From an uncultured Lachnospiraceae bacterium (GTDB taxonomy: Bacteria > Bacillota > Clostridia > Lachnospirales > Lachnospiraceae): a stretch of DNA of 64,000 nucleotides. Position 1 is the stretch's first letter. Each line of letters opens with the position of its first letter. This document shows, piece by piece, positions 18,769 to 26,930 of the stretch. Both the position numbers and the translations under genes were made by a program. A model generated the notes under the pieces. The model saw nothing but the letters and a program-made list of their open reading frames with translations. It had not been told where the DNA came from and searched no databases. The stretch spans positions 36,077 through 100,076 of the forward strand of contig CAQGLR010000011.1 in assembly GCA_948794795.1 (NCBI GenBank). The letters are read 5' to 3'.

Positions 18769-19608
18769 TCATGGTTTACCTGGATTGCTTTTTAAAAGAA
18801 CATTTTTCTCAAGCCACGCAGCAACTCCGTCACTATTATTTCCACCAATTACATCTGTTGCAATTTCCTTTAATTCAGGTACAGCATTGGCAACTGCATA
18901 ACATTCATCTGCCATCTGGAACATTTCAATATCATTCATCCCATCCCCAAACACTACTACACGGTTACACCCAAGCAATGTTTTTAACTTCCTGGCCGCA
19001 TTTGCCTTTGTAGATGCATGTGGCATAATCTCCAGCCACTGTGCACCTGAATAAATATCTTTCTGGTATATACAGTGATATTTGTCTTTATATTTTCCAT
19101 ATAACGGAAACAGCTTTTCTGGCAAATCAATACAAGTAATATAAAAACTTTTTCCTTCTGATAACTCTTCTTCATTCTTTACAGGATGCTTCCTTTTGTC
19201 ATTTTTTCTTGTTGTAATAAATTCTAACATTTCTTTGGAACTTTTTCCGGGAATATATAAAAACTGCTCAATTCCATTAATAAATGTATATACTATTGGA
19301 TATACACCATTATCAACTAAATCCTGCAGTACTCCATCTATACCCTCTTCAAAAAAATTCTCTAATATCATTTCACCAGTCTGGTTATCAATAATAAATG
19401 CACCATTATAAACAATCAGTGGTATTTTTGCATCCAGCCCTTTTGTTACCTTTGGAGCCGAAACCATAGAACGGGCTGTTGCATAAGAAAACATTATACC
19501 TTGTTCTGTCATTTTGTTAATAACTTCATTTGTATAATCTGATGTAGTTTCATTACTTCTTAATAAAGTTCCATCTAAATCTGATACATAAAGTGTCTTG
19601 TCTTCCAT
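18769..19608 (-). CDS. Cof-type HAD-family phosphatase
   Basis: This 279-residue hydrolase has HAD motif I YVSDLDGTLL, with nucleophile and acid/base Asp residues, a C2-type cap domain in the middle, and motif IV VFGDGMNDIEM with metal ligands. Such proteins dephosphorylate sugar phosphates, flavin or pyridoxal phosphates; the substrate cannot be deduced. ATG at 19608 follows GGGGAG and places motif I ten residues from the start; a longer reading would add 55 unsupported residues. It appears monocistronic, with an extended -10 promoter and a hairpin in its leader. Confidence 0.9.
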   Translation of the reverse strand: MEDKTLYVSDLDGTLLRSNETTSDYTNEVINKMTEQGIMFSYATARSMVSAPKVTKGLDAKIPLIVYNGAFIIDNQTGEMILENFFEEGIDGVLQDLVDNGVYPIVYTFINGIEQFLYIPGKSSKEMLEFITTRKNDKRKHPVKNEEELSEGKSFYITCIDLPEKLFPLYGKYKDKYHCIYQKDIYSGAQWLEIMPHASTKANAARKLKTLLGCNRVVVFGDGMNDIEMFQMADECYAVANAVPELKEIATDVIGGNNSDGVAAWLEKNVLLKSNPGKP

Positions 19609-19656
19609 GTTAATCTCCCCATACTGTGTCTGCAAACATAGCTTTGTATACATTAC

Positions 19657-19692
19657 GCCTGGATAGAATACATAATGGCAATCTATCCAGGC
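19657..19692 (-). promoter_or_regulatory. Leader hairpin upstream of the HAD gene
   Basis: GCCTGGATAGA (19657-19667) and TCTATCCAGGC (19682-19692) form a perfect 11-pair stem with a 14-base loop. It lies between the putative promoter and the start codon and has no U-tract, so a leader structure is more likely than a terminator. Confidence 0.45.
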
Positions 19693-19729
19693 AAAAACTA
19701 TATTCTTTATTATCTGTACTATGTTTCCT

Positions 19730-19738
19730 ATTATATCA
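19730..19738 (-). promoter_or_regulatory. Extended -10 promoter of the HAD gene
   Basis: On the minus strand TGATATAAT provides a perfect -10 hexamer with the TG extension; the -35 region is weak. The implied leader of about 115 bases includes the 11-pair hairpin. Confidence 0.45.
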
Positions 19739-19797
19739 CATATGCCGCGCTTAAAACAGCCTTCCAGTAACACTTTATGTTATATTTTCTTACATTT

Positions 19798-20289
19798 CTA
19801 TATAGAAGCTGGAATATTTATATCCTGCACCTGTTGTACAGTCTCCCCAGTTTTATTATATATTACAGCTTCCTTATAACCATCTGGCTTTGTTCCCTGG
19901 TAATCTGTTTTGTACAGGTTACTATTTTGCTCCAATAATATCCTGCCTTCTTCACTAATTTCCACTGTATCTGTTTCTTTACCTGTTTCTTTGCCTGTTT
20001 CTATTCTTTCCTCCAGTTTTTCACGCTCTTCTTTACGTTTCTCAATAATCTCTTTAGTTTCTTCTTCTGCCCTTTCTCTAATCTCTTCTGCTTCCTCCCT
20101 TGTCCCTTCGCCAGCCTTGTTTTTATATTCTTCTGCTTTATTAAAAAACTGCCCGGCATATCCCATTGCCCTCTCCATTGTTGCTGTATCACCTCTGCGT
20201 TTTGCTTCCCTGAAAACCCGCATAGGAGTATTAACCAGCTTCATATTTGCGCTTGCACCTGAAAGCCCTTCCATTGTTTTGGTATTCAT
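19798..20289 (-). CDS. Small charged coiled-coil protein of unknown function
   Basis: This 163-residue protein is not recognised. The first 45 residues are a basic, helix-prone region (NTPMRVFREAKRRGD, then MERAMGYAGQFF). Residues about 50-105 are a highly charged Glu/Lys/Arg stretch predicted as a continuous coiled coil, with the repeat TGKETGKET. The last 45 residues are polar (TDYQGTKPDGYKEAVIYNKTG). There is no signal peptide or membrane helix, so it should be cytosolic. AGAGGAGG precedes the ATG. It is flanked by the HAD gene and the GHKL kinase gene on the same strand. Its style resembles the larger coiled-coil protein at 35098-36126. Confidence 0.75.
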   Translation of the reverse strand: MNTKTMEGLSGASANMKLVNTPMRVFREAKRRGDTATMERAMGYAGQFFNKAEEYKNKAGEGTREEAEEIRERAEEETKEIIEKRKEEREKLEERIETGKETGKETDTVEISEEGRILLEQNSNLYKTDYQGTKPDGYKEAVIYNKTGETVQQVQDINIPASI

Positions 20290-20435
20290 AAATAAAACCT
20301 CCTCTGTTATGCTGGTACACTGTTATTTATAGCAAAGAATAATTGCCTGTATGCCAGCACCCTGATATTTTTTATAAAACTTCCCTCCCTGTCTACTCTT
20401 TCGGTGACATAAATATAAATTATTAGTTTATCGTT

Positions 20436-21821
20436 TTAAAAAGCCTTTTTAATGTTATATATGGTATTATTTAATGGTATAAGCACAGAAACTGCAAAGA
20501 CACCTTTTTCCAGCCTGGTTTCCATCACACCATTATAACTGTCCGCTACATCCTTTATATTTAATAAACCAATCCCATGTTCTTGTTTGTTTTCCTTACT
20601 TGTAAATATTATTTCATGTTTATTTTTTAAATCCGTACTGTTTCTGGCTTCTAAAAGAAAACATTTTTTAATAACTTTAGCCTGTATATTAATAAAACGG
20701 TACTCACCACAATTTAACTTTTCACATGCCTCCAAAGCATTATCAAGTATATTGCCAAATAAAACACATAAATCAAATTCATTAATACAGCATTTCCTGG
20801 GAATATCTACATCACATTCCCAAACAATATTTTTACTTGCTGCCATTTTTTGTTTCTGGCATAAAACTGCATCTACTGCCCTGTTTCCTGTAATATCCCC
20901 GCAAAAACTAAATTGTACATTATCTTCCATAGTTTTTAAATAAATACCCATTTTATCCCACTCTTTATTTTCAAACAAGCCCGAAAGTGCAATAATATGA
21001 TTCTTCATATCATGTCTTAATCTTTCCTGCTGGCTGTGTTGTTCTTCCAGCATTTTATACACTGCAATCTGTGAATAATACTGGCTGCTTTTCCTCTGTT
21101 CCAGATAAACCATATTTATACCCAATATACAAGTTATAACAATACACATAGACAATGCTTTAAATACACAAACCCCTGCATGGCTAAAAACCTGGTTATA
21201 ATACAAACCCATATTTTCACCAGGCCTGGTTAAAATACCATTACTTGCACCCCAGTCTGCCATATCTGATACTATAACCACCATAAGCAATGGGACAGCA
21301 ATTATAATGTTCCATTTTACTATCCTGCTGTAAAATACAGATATTAACCATTTTGACATAAAAAAATATATAATAATTATTTCTATAACATACCTGGAAC
21401 ATATTACCAGACAATTTTCCCATTCATTTAAAAAAGGTTCTTTAATATTGCCTGCTGTATGCATTAAAAATAATATTAAACATGAACAAAAAGAGTCCCA
21501 AAAACCACCCGCCAATGTTGTAACAGCAACAAGCACAGATGCAACTGACAGCTTTTTCTCTATGCCACCTTGGAAAAGTATTAACACTGCACCAATAAAA
21601 AATATATGGTTCAATATTGCTATAACAATATATGGAACATAAACAATGTTATTAACAATGCTTATTATTATCCACCCAGTAAAAATAACAGCCTTGAATA
21701 CATACCCATTTATTTTTGAAAGCTCTAAATACTTTTTACAAAATCCTGTTTCTGCACATATATATCCACAGTAACAGAATATTACTGGTAAAATTTTCAC
21801 AAAAACTAAGACTTGTTTCAT
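20436..21821 (-). CDS. GHKL-domain sensor histidine kinase, AgrC-like
   Basis: This 461-residue kinase has an N-terminal sensor of about six to seven membrane helices (residues 1-235). The phospho-acceptor region is RLRHDMKNHIIALSG, and the C-terminal GHKL ATPase has an N-box LFGNILDNALEAC and a G-box EHGIGLLNIKDV. This is the architecture of AgrC/VirS-type peptide-sensing kinases, though a cognate peptide gene (agrB/agrD) is not visible nearby. The start overlaps the stop of the LytTR regulator gene by four bases (ATGA), so the pair is translationally coupled. The ATG also has a GGAGG site. Confidence 0.93.
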   Translation of the reverse strand: MKQVLVFVKILPVIFCYCGYICAETGFCKKYLELSKINGYVFKAVIFTGWIIISIVNNIVYVPYIVIAILNHIFFIGAVLILFQGGIEKKLSVASVLVAVTTLAGGFWDSFCSCLILFLMHTAGNIKEPFLNEWENCLVICSRYVIEIIIIYFFMSKWLISVFYSRIVKWNIIIAVPLLMVVIVSDMADWGASNGILTRPGENMGLYYNQVFSHAGVCVFKALSMCIVITCILGINMVYLEQRKSSQYYSQIAVYKMLEEQHSQQERLRHDMKNHIIALSGLFENKEWDKMGIYLKTMEDNVQFSFCGDITGNRAVDAVLCQKQKMAASKNIVWECDVDIPRKCCINEFDLCVLFGNILDNALEACEKLNCGEYRFINIQAKVIKKCFLLEARNSTDLKNKHEIIFTSKENKQEHGIGLLNIKDVADSYNGVMETRLEKGVFAVSVLIPLNNTIYNIKKAF

Positions 21822-22534
21822 ATAATTCCTCCATTTTTTCTCATAACACCAAGTACCGCCTTACAAAACTTTTCATACCTTCTCTTTGAAACCACAATCT
21901 TCTCTCCATTTTCCAATATAGCTTCCTGCCTGTTATATGCATCAACATATTTTAAATTTATAAGATAACTCTTGTGGCATCTGAAAAAACCTTTATCTTT
22001 CAAGCTTTCTTCTAAAACGCCTATTTTTTCATAGTATGTAAAAATATCTTTTATCCCGTGGACATTAATTAACCTTCCCTTTATTTCAAAATAATAAATA
22101 TCATCCAAAAACAATTTTATTGTTTGTCTTTCCTTGCTGGCAATTATAAATTCCTGTGTACTTTTTTCTATTTTAGTAACCGCTCTCTGTAATACCCTCT
22201 CAAGCTTTTTGTTATCAACTGGTTTTAAAAGATACTGGAAAGCCTCAACATCATAAGCTTCAAATACATACTTCCTGCTGGCAGATACAAAAACAAGCAT
22301 TTTATTGTATTCCCTTTCACGGAAAAACTGTGCTGTTTTCATTCCATCTAAACCATCCATAACAATATCAAGAAAAATAATATCAAAACTTCCTGACGCC
22401 TGTAAAAGGTCTTTTCCATTTCCAAACTGTTTTATAATAAATGGTATTTTCATGCCTTCCAGAATTTCTTTAATTTTCCTTGCCATTTGGCAACATTCTG
22501 TTAAATTATCATCACAAACTGCTACTGAAAACAT
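21818..22534 (-). CDS. LytTR-family response regulator, AgrA-like
   Basis: This 238-residue regulator has a receiver domain (VAVCDDN pocket, phospho-acceptor in IIFLDIVMDGLDG, Lys in YLLKPVD) followed by a LytTR DNA-binding domain (about 135-235, with the FFRCHKSYLINL motif). ATG at 22534 is chosen because GGAAGG lies eight bases upstream; the GTG three codons earlier overlaps that site. It is the first gene of the pair with the GHKL kinase. Two GTCATAA repeats lie 30 and 59 bases upstream. The gene-free repeat region follows upstream. Confidence 0.93.
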   Translation of the reverse strand: MFSVAVCDDNLTECCQMARKIKEILEGMKIPFIIKQFGNGKDLLQASGSFDIIFLDIVMDGLDGMKTAQFFREREYNKMLVFVSASRKYVFEAYDVEAFQYLLKPVDNKKLERVLQRAVTKIEKSTQEFIIASKERQTIKLFLDDIYYFEIKGRLINVHGIKDIFTYYEKIGVLEESLKDKGFFRCHKSYLINLKYVDAYNRQEAILENGEKIVVSKRRYEKFCKAVLGVMRKNGGII

Positions 22535-22640
22535 CTTTGCCACCTTCCTTATATATAATATATCGTCATAACCTGGTTCTGGATTTTAATAATGTCATAA
22601 ATGGAAATATTAATGTAATAAACGTAAAACCAGTATTTTT

Positions 22641-23220
22641 TGAGTTTCCCCATTTTTTTAATATACAAGTATTTTGGCTCTGGCAAATTCCAAATTTTAC
22701 CACAGGCAGCACACTTCCGCTTGAATGGGATGTCATTTAGTTAAGCAACTCTACTGCAAATGGCAGGGTTATGGATGTTTGAAAATTAAATATTCATAAG
22801 TTATGTATCTCTGGCAATTCCAAAATTTTACCAACAGCAGCCGCCCCGGCTTGGATGGGATGCGCAGTGGTGCATAAAGCCTCAAATGCTTAATAGAAAC
22901 AAAAGTTTCTATTAAGCATTGAGAACAAGGCTTAAGCACCAGCGCCCCCAAACAGCTGCTTTATGGTAAAACATTTGGAATTTGCCAGAGTAATATAATC
23001 TTTGTGGGATTTTAATTTTCAAACATTAATAAGTCCTTTAATTTATTAGGTTTTGCTTAACTAAATGACACTATGCCTGGATGGGATACGCAATGGTGCA
23101 TAAAGCCCCTATGTTTCACAGAAACATTTAATACGCGTTCTAAGCACCAGCGTCCCCATACAGCTGCCTTTTGGTAAAATATTTGGAGCTTGCCTGAGCA
23201 ATATAGTCTTTGTATAATTT
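22641..23220. repeat. Composite dispersed palindromic repeat with a nested second copy
   Basis: An outer copy runs from GAGTTTCCCCATTTTTTTAA (22641) through the arm CTCTGGCAAATTCCAAATTT to about 22730. It is interrupted by a 340-base element (22731-23070) and resumes at 23071 with the second half (GGATGGGATACGCAATGGTG, an internal hairpin, the AAGCACCAGCG arm, and the closing arm near 23175-23200). Read continuously without the insert, the outer copy folds into the same multi-stem structure as the copies at 25.2, 47.7 and 56.5 kb. No intact gene lies in the 1.05 kb between 22534 and 23585. Confidence 0.85.
22731..23070. mobile_element. MITE-like element, 340 bp, with perfect 18-bp terminal inverted repeats
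   Basis: It starts TGTCATTTAGTTAAGCAA and ends with its exact reverse complement. Inside is a second inverted pair (TGTTTGAAAATTAAA and the TTTAATTTTCAAACA side). Next comes the CTCTGGCAATTCC arm pair. Innermost are nested stems, including GGTGC..AAGCC with GGCTT..GCACC and the apical stem TTAATAGAAAC-AAAA-GTTTCTATTAA. No protein is encoded. Size and ends match the element at 56447-56788 (342 bp). A clean target-site duplication was not identified. Confidence 0.75.
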
Positions 23221-23283
23221 AAAAAGTTAAATAGCAAAGAAGCGGCTGCTGAATATTCAGAACATATTGATGAACTTGCATAA
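23218..23283 (+). pseudogene. Possible remnant C-terminus of a lost gene
   Basis: Immediately after the repeat, one plus-strand frame reads FKKLNSKEAAAEYSEHIDELA and then TAA; composition and codon use are protein-like. The upstream part would have been replaced by the repeat. An orphan terminator about 95 bases downstream points the same way. At only 21 codons the call could be chance. Confidence 0.25.
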
Positions 23284-23378
23284 AATCTAAAAACCATTAA
23301 ATAATCTTATTAGAAATAACGTATTATTACTAAACCAGCTAAAAATAAATTTGGGAAACCAGAATATAGGACCACCTA

Positions 23379-23456
23379 AAGCCATATAACAGGCTTTCCT
23401 TTAGATACCAGCATCTTAAAGGAAAGCCTGTTATTATAATTTATGGCTTGTTTTTT
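23379..23456 (+). terminator. Long orphan terminator hairpin
   Basis: A perfect 18-pair inner stem (ATAACAGGCTTTCCTTTA with its complement) is extended by AAGCCAT/ATGGCTT and followed by GTTTTTT on the plus strand. No plus-strand gene precedes it; only repeats and a possible gene remnant do. Confidence 0.7.
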
Positions 23457-23584
23457 AAATCTTAAGAAAATGATAAGTATTTTATAAGACTATCTTGAAG
23501 GATAAATGTATCTGGTCTGGTACAATATATATAGTCAAAGGAACTTACCGTTTAAAACCAATAATGAAAGAAGGTACAGATATT

Positions 23585-24481
23585 ATGGATAAAAGCTTAA
23601 CAAGCAATTATACCCTTAGCGCATACAGTAATAATATTACTCCTGCTGTTAATAATAATAAACGGAAAAGAAAAAAGAAGAAAAAATTCCGTGGAATTTT
23701 AAGACTGTTTGTTGTACTGCTTTTTCTTATTACATGCATTTTTATTGCAAAAACAATGTCTGGAGTTATATTTGAAATAATTAACAGCCATGACATCCCT
23801 TTTTCCAGCCAGTATAATGAAACTTCTGAAAATAACAAAGAAGATTTCATTAAACAACTGCGGGCAGACAGTTATCCTGAAAGTCTTATAGACCTTTATG
23901 AAAAACATCCAGAAACAAAAGAATTTGTACAAAATTATCCGAAATATAAGGATGATAAAGGAAAAATTAATATTAAAAAGGATGTAAGTAAGGGTGAAAT
24001 CCCTCTTTTCCTGCAATGGGACCAAAGATGGGGGTACAGACAATATGGTGGTGACTTTTTAGCTGTAACAGGATGCGGGCCAACATGCCTTTCAATGGTA
24101 CAATGTGGTCTGTCTGGCAAGACAAAATGGAATCCTTACAGGGTTGCCAAAATGGCAGAAGATAATGGTTTCTATGTTGAAGGTTCTGGTTCTTCATGGG
24201 ATTTAATGAATTCTGGAGCTGGAATAATTGGGCTTGTCTATAACAAGGTATCTTTTGAAAGGGAAAGCATACTTAACTGGTTAAGTTCTGGAAATCCTAT
24301 TATATGCAGCATGGGTCCAGGAGATTTTACAACGACAGGGCACTTTATAGTATTATCAGGGACAGATGGAAATGGCAATGTAATTGTAAACGACCCTAAT
24401 AGTATTGCCAATAGCAGCAAAACATGGGATATTGATAAAATAATGTCACAAATGCGTAATTTATGGGGATATTCATTATAA
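23585..24481 (+). CDS. Membrane-anchored C39-like papain-fold peptidase
   Basis: This 298-residue protein has a short cytoplasmic N-terminus with a run of Lys/Arg (KRKRKKKKK). One membrane helix (about 42-62, LFVVLLFLITCIFIA) follows, then an extracellular C39-like domain from about residue 145. The catalytic Cys is in TGCGPTCLSM, the His in GHFIVLSG and an Asp in VNDPNS; QWDQRWG begins the domain. It is probably a surface cysteine peptidase or amidase, substrate unknown. ATG at 23585 is chosen because AAGG lies about ten bases upstream and the basic/hydrophobic anchor is retained; earlier ATGs lack a ribosome site. It stands alone between the repeat region and the Uma2 gene. Confidence 0.85.
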   Translation: MDKSLTSNYTLSAYSNNITPAVNNNKRKRKKKKKFRGILRLFVVLLFLITCIFIAKTMSGVIFEIINSHDIPFSSQYNETSENNKEDFIKQLRADSYPESLIDLYEKHPETKEFVQNYPKYKDDKGKINIKKDVSKGEIPLFLQWDQRWGYRQYGGDFLAVTGCGPTCLSMVQCGLSGKTKWNPYRVAKMAEDNGFYVEGSGSSWDLMNSGAGIIGLVYNKVSFERESILNWLSSGNPIICSMGPGDFTTTGHFIVLSGTDGNGNVIVNDPNSIANSSKTWDIDKIMSQMRNLWGYSL

Positions 24482-24546
24482 AATATTTTAATCCTTGATA
24501 TAATTCCTGTACTTATATATAATAAAGTGCAGAAGGTGGTGGTTAT

Positions 24547-25092
24547 ATGGCATTATCACAGGAAATTACAAATTATACAGTTGATGATATTTATAAATTG
24601 CCAGATGGCAAAAGAGCAGAACTTATTGACGGACAAATATACATGCTGTCTGCACCAGGCAGGCAGCACCAGGAATTAGTACATTTCCTGGATATGGTAA
24701 TAGGAAATTATATCCATAGCAAAGATGGCAGCTGTAAGGTATATCCTGCACCATTCGCAGTTTTTCTTAATCCCGGTAATAAAAATTATGTTGAACCAGA
24801 TATTAGTGTTATCTGCAATAAGAACCTGCTTACAGACAAAGGATGTAATGGTGCTCCAGACTGGATTATTGAAATTGTTTCTCCATCAAGCCAGTATATG
24901 GATTATTTGCTAAAATTGTCCAAATACCAGAACTCTGGTGTACGCGAATACTGGATTGCCGATTATCCTAAAAACAGGATAACAGTCTATAATTTTGAAA
25001 ACAGTTATATGCAGGAATATTCTTTTTCTGATATTATTAAAGCTGGTATATATGAAGATTTAGAAATTGACTTTTCACAAATTAATTTTTAA
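24547..25092 (+). CDS. Uma2-family (DUF820) endonuclease-like protein
   Basis: This 181-residue protein has a PD-(D/E)XK fold of the Uma2/DUF820 family: an N-terminal TVDDIYKLPDGKRAELIDG, a central EPDISVICNK (Asp ligand) and the core DWIIEIVSPSSQ, where Glu precedes the usual Lys position. These proteins are abundant in cyanobacteria and some Firmicutes, with unknown biological role. The ATG has a GGTGGT site. It lies 65 bases after the peptidase gene and is closed by a strong terminator, so the two may be co-transcribed. Confidence 0.85.
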   Translation: MALSQEITNYTVDDIYKLPDGKRAELIDGQIYMLSAPGRQHQELVHFLDMVIGNYIHSKDGSCKVYPAPFAVFLNPGNKNYVEPDISVICNKNLLTDKGCNGAPDWIIEIVSPSSQYMDYLLKLSKYQNSGVREYWIADYPKNRITVYNFENSYMQEYSFSDIIKAGIYEDLEIDFSQINF

Positions 25093-25105
25093 CCTGTTAT
25101 ACTAA

Positions 25106-25150
25106 AAATACAGCATATGGAATAAAACCATAAGCTGTATTTTTTTATTT
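25106..25150 (+). terminator. Rho-independent terminator after the Uma2 gene
   Basis: AATACAGC and GCTGTATT pair, with inner ATGG/CCAT pairing, followed by TTTTTTTATTT. It lies 14 bases after the stop codon. Confidence 0.85.
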
Positions 25151-25179
25151 AATATAAAACTAATGCACCCCCAATATAT

Positions 25180-25370
25180 TTGAGTTCCCACATTTTTTTA
25201 ATTATACAAAGATTATATTACTCTGGCAGGTTCCAAACGTTTTACCAAAAGGCAGCTGTTTGGGGGCGCTGGTGCTTAAGCTACGTTTTTTGTAGCTTTA
25301 TGCACCACTGCGCATCCCATCCAAGCGCGGGCGGCTGCCAGTGGTAAAACTTTGGAATTGCCAGGCTTGT
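25180..25370. repeat. Dispersed palindromic repeat, complete core, inverted orientation
   Basis: It begins TGAGTTCCCACATTTTTTTA, then the arm ACAAAGATTATATTACTCTG, then AGCTG...GGGGGCGCTGGTGCTTAAGC with its partner GCTTTATGCACCACTGCGC. It closes with GGTAAAACTTTGGAATTGCC. The apical loop differs from other copies (GCTACGTTTTTTGTAGC). It occupies most of the gap before the ECF sigma gene; its edge may contribute the -35 TTGTTC of a weak promoter (TAATAT 16 bases on). Confidence 0.8.
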
Positions 25371-25460
25371 TCTTTTTACAAAAATTTCTAATATAAAAGT
25401 TTCTAAAACCTGCACTAAAACATTAATTTCATTCGTGTTATTTAATGAAAGGAGTTAAAT

Positions 25461-25943
25461 ATGGTATACATAAATACAGAAAAAGAATATGTTAAAGCTG
25501 TTGGAGAATTCTCAGACATGATATTCAGAATAGCATACCAGAACTTATTTAATACAAGTGATGCGGAAGATGTTGTGCAAGATGTATTCTTAAAACTTCT
25601 AAAACAAAAGGATAAAGGGTTTAATGATTATGAGCATCTTAAATCCTGGATTATAAGGGTAACTATTAACCAGTGCCTGGATTATAAAAAATCTTTTTTT
25701 AGAAAAAATACAGTTTACCTGGAGGATTTTGAAATTCCTTATGAACCATATGAACGTGAAATTCTGGAGGAGCTGTACCAGCTGCCAAAAGATTACCGCA
25801 ATATTCTTTATCTTTATTACTATGAAGAATATACAATTAAAGAAATTGCAGAAATACTTGGCAAAAAACAAAACACAATAAACTCAAAATTAGTCCGGGG
25901 ACGTAACCGTTTAAAGAAACTTATGGGGGTAAAACATGGATAA
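25461..25943 (+). CDS. ECF-family RNA polymerase sigma factor
   Basis: This 160-residue sigma factor has region 2 (about 15-80, with NTSDAEDVVQDVFLKLL) and region 4 (about 105-155, with YTIKEIAEILGKKQNTINSK) and no regions 1 or 3, as expected for ECF sigma factors. It should direct an envelope or stress regulon. AAAGGAG lies six bases before the ATG. The stop overlaps the next gene by eight bases, a typical arrangement with an anti-sigma partner. Its own promoter region is largely formed by the palindromic repeat. Confidence 0.93.
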   Translation: MVYINTEKEYVKAVGEFSDMIFRIAYQNLFNTSDAEDVVQDVFLKLLKQKDKGFNDYEHLKSWIIRVTINQCLDYKKSFFRKNTVYLEDFEIPYEPYEREILEELYQLPKDYRNILYLYYYEEYTIKEIAEILGKKQNTINSKLVRGRNRLKKLMGVKHG

Positions 25944-26847
25944 TAACTATAAAAATGCACTTGATAAAATAAGGCTTGCCAATTCTGAAAAAGAAAAAGC
26001 CAGAAATTTATTTTATGAAACAGAAACCCAGAACTTAAAAGGAAGGAGTGGTAATATGAAATCAAATAAATTTATTAAAGCTGCGCTGGCAGCTGCCGCC
26101 AGCCTTATAGTTATATTAACAGGTAATATTGTAATCTCTGGTTTACATGAAAAGCAAAACTACATCACAGAAAATAACACTTCTGGCAACAGTTTTTCAG
26201 TTACTGCATATGCAAAAGAAATAACCAAAACAGGAAAAGTATTCCCTAATACCAGGGCTTCCTTAGCCCATGCAATGGGATGGGATTCTAACGGAAAGAT
26301 TAACTTTTCATTTCTTTTTCCATTAGAATGTAAAGGTAAAAATATTGATACTGTAACATATAAAATAAAAGAAGGAGTATTTCAAATTTCTAACCCAGTT
26401 GGAAAAAGTATTGTTATACATGGAGAAAAACCAGATAAAGAGCTTGAGCTTCCTTCTAGCATAATTGCGAATGATTTAGGAGATGATAAAGAGGCTGGTT
26501 ATGAATTTAACCAGTACAAATCCTTTACATTAGATTATAATAACCAGACTAATGATAAAACCTGTATCAGTGTATCTGATGTTTCAGATTTATGGTCTTC
26601 TGAAAAAAAGAATGAAGCCGGAAAATTTATTAATAGCCAAGTGGGTAATTATGAAAAAAAACTGTTATCAGATTTATTTACTAAAAATCTTGGCATTACC
26701 TGTACTGTAACATATAATGATGGTTCTACAGATACAAAAAATATCTCTGTTTCTAGTGAGATTGTAAAGCCTTCTGATGTATTAGATGAGGAAATTCCAG
26801 AATCTGAAAATAATGAAACGGTTGCTATATTCTTTAGTATAGAATAG
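25936..26847 (+). CDS. Probable membrane anti-sigma partner of the ECF sigma factor
   Basis: This 303-residue protein overlaps the sigma gene. About 48 charged cytoplasmic residues (helix-forming, MDNNYKNALDKIRLANSEKE) are followed by one membrane helix (about 49-72, AALAAAASLIVILTGNIVIS) and an extracellular domain of about 230 residues rich in Asn/Thr/Lys. The layout suits an anti-sigma factor whose outer domain senses a signal and whose inner segment holds the sigma factor. No zinc-binding ZAS motif (HxxxCxxC) is present. An internal ATG at 26056 follows GGAAGGAG and could start a shorter form. A terminator follows the stop. Confidence 0.8.
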   Translation: MDNNYKNALDKIRLANSEKEKARNLFYETETQNLKGRSGNMKSNKFIKAALAAAASLIVILTGNIVISGLHEKQNYITENNTSGNSFSVTAYAKEITKTGKVFPNTRASLAHAMGWDSNGKINFSFLFPLECKGKNIDTVTYKIKEGVFQISNPVGKSIVIHGEKPDKELELPSSIIANDLGDDKEAGYEFNQYKSFTLDYNNQTNDKTCISVSDVSDLWSSEKKNEAGKFINSQVGNYEKKLLSDLFTKNLGITCTVTYNDGSTDTKNISVSSEIVKPSDVLDEEIPESENNETVAIFFSIE

Positions 26848-26884
26848 CAATCTGGGTACTTGCAATATTTATTATAATAATACA

Positions 26885-26930
26885 CCCTGCTGTTTATATA
26901 ATAACAATATACACAGCAGGGGTTTTTATT
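26885..26930 (+). terminator. Terminator of the ECF sigma operon
   Basis: CCCTGCTGT and ACAGCAGGG form a nine-pair stem followed by GTTTTTATT on the plus strand. It touches the 3' end of the convergent 4Fe-4S gene. Confidence 0.8.

Noticed and set aside
18650..18790. Possible extra reading (ESASQEAGQVMLARETRVLE) after the HAD stop
   Set aside because: Protein-like, but no start codon, it follows a stop directly and the HAD protein ends normally; too short to distinguish from chance.
20436..22640. Autoinducer peptide gene beside the AgrC/AgrA-like pair
   Set aside because: No small frame with an AgrD-like amphipathic start and conserved Cys was found on either strand of the adjoining gaps.
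22769..22951. 60-codon frame inside the MITE-like element
   Set aside because: Equivalent frames in the other copies carry changes and stops; the element shows stem conservation rather than protein conservation, so no transposase is encoded.
22641..23220. CRISPR array
   Set aside because: Repeats are long, inverted, unevenly spaced and spread over the window; there are no short direct repeats with unique spacers and no cas genes.
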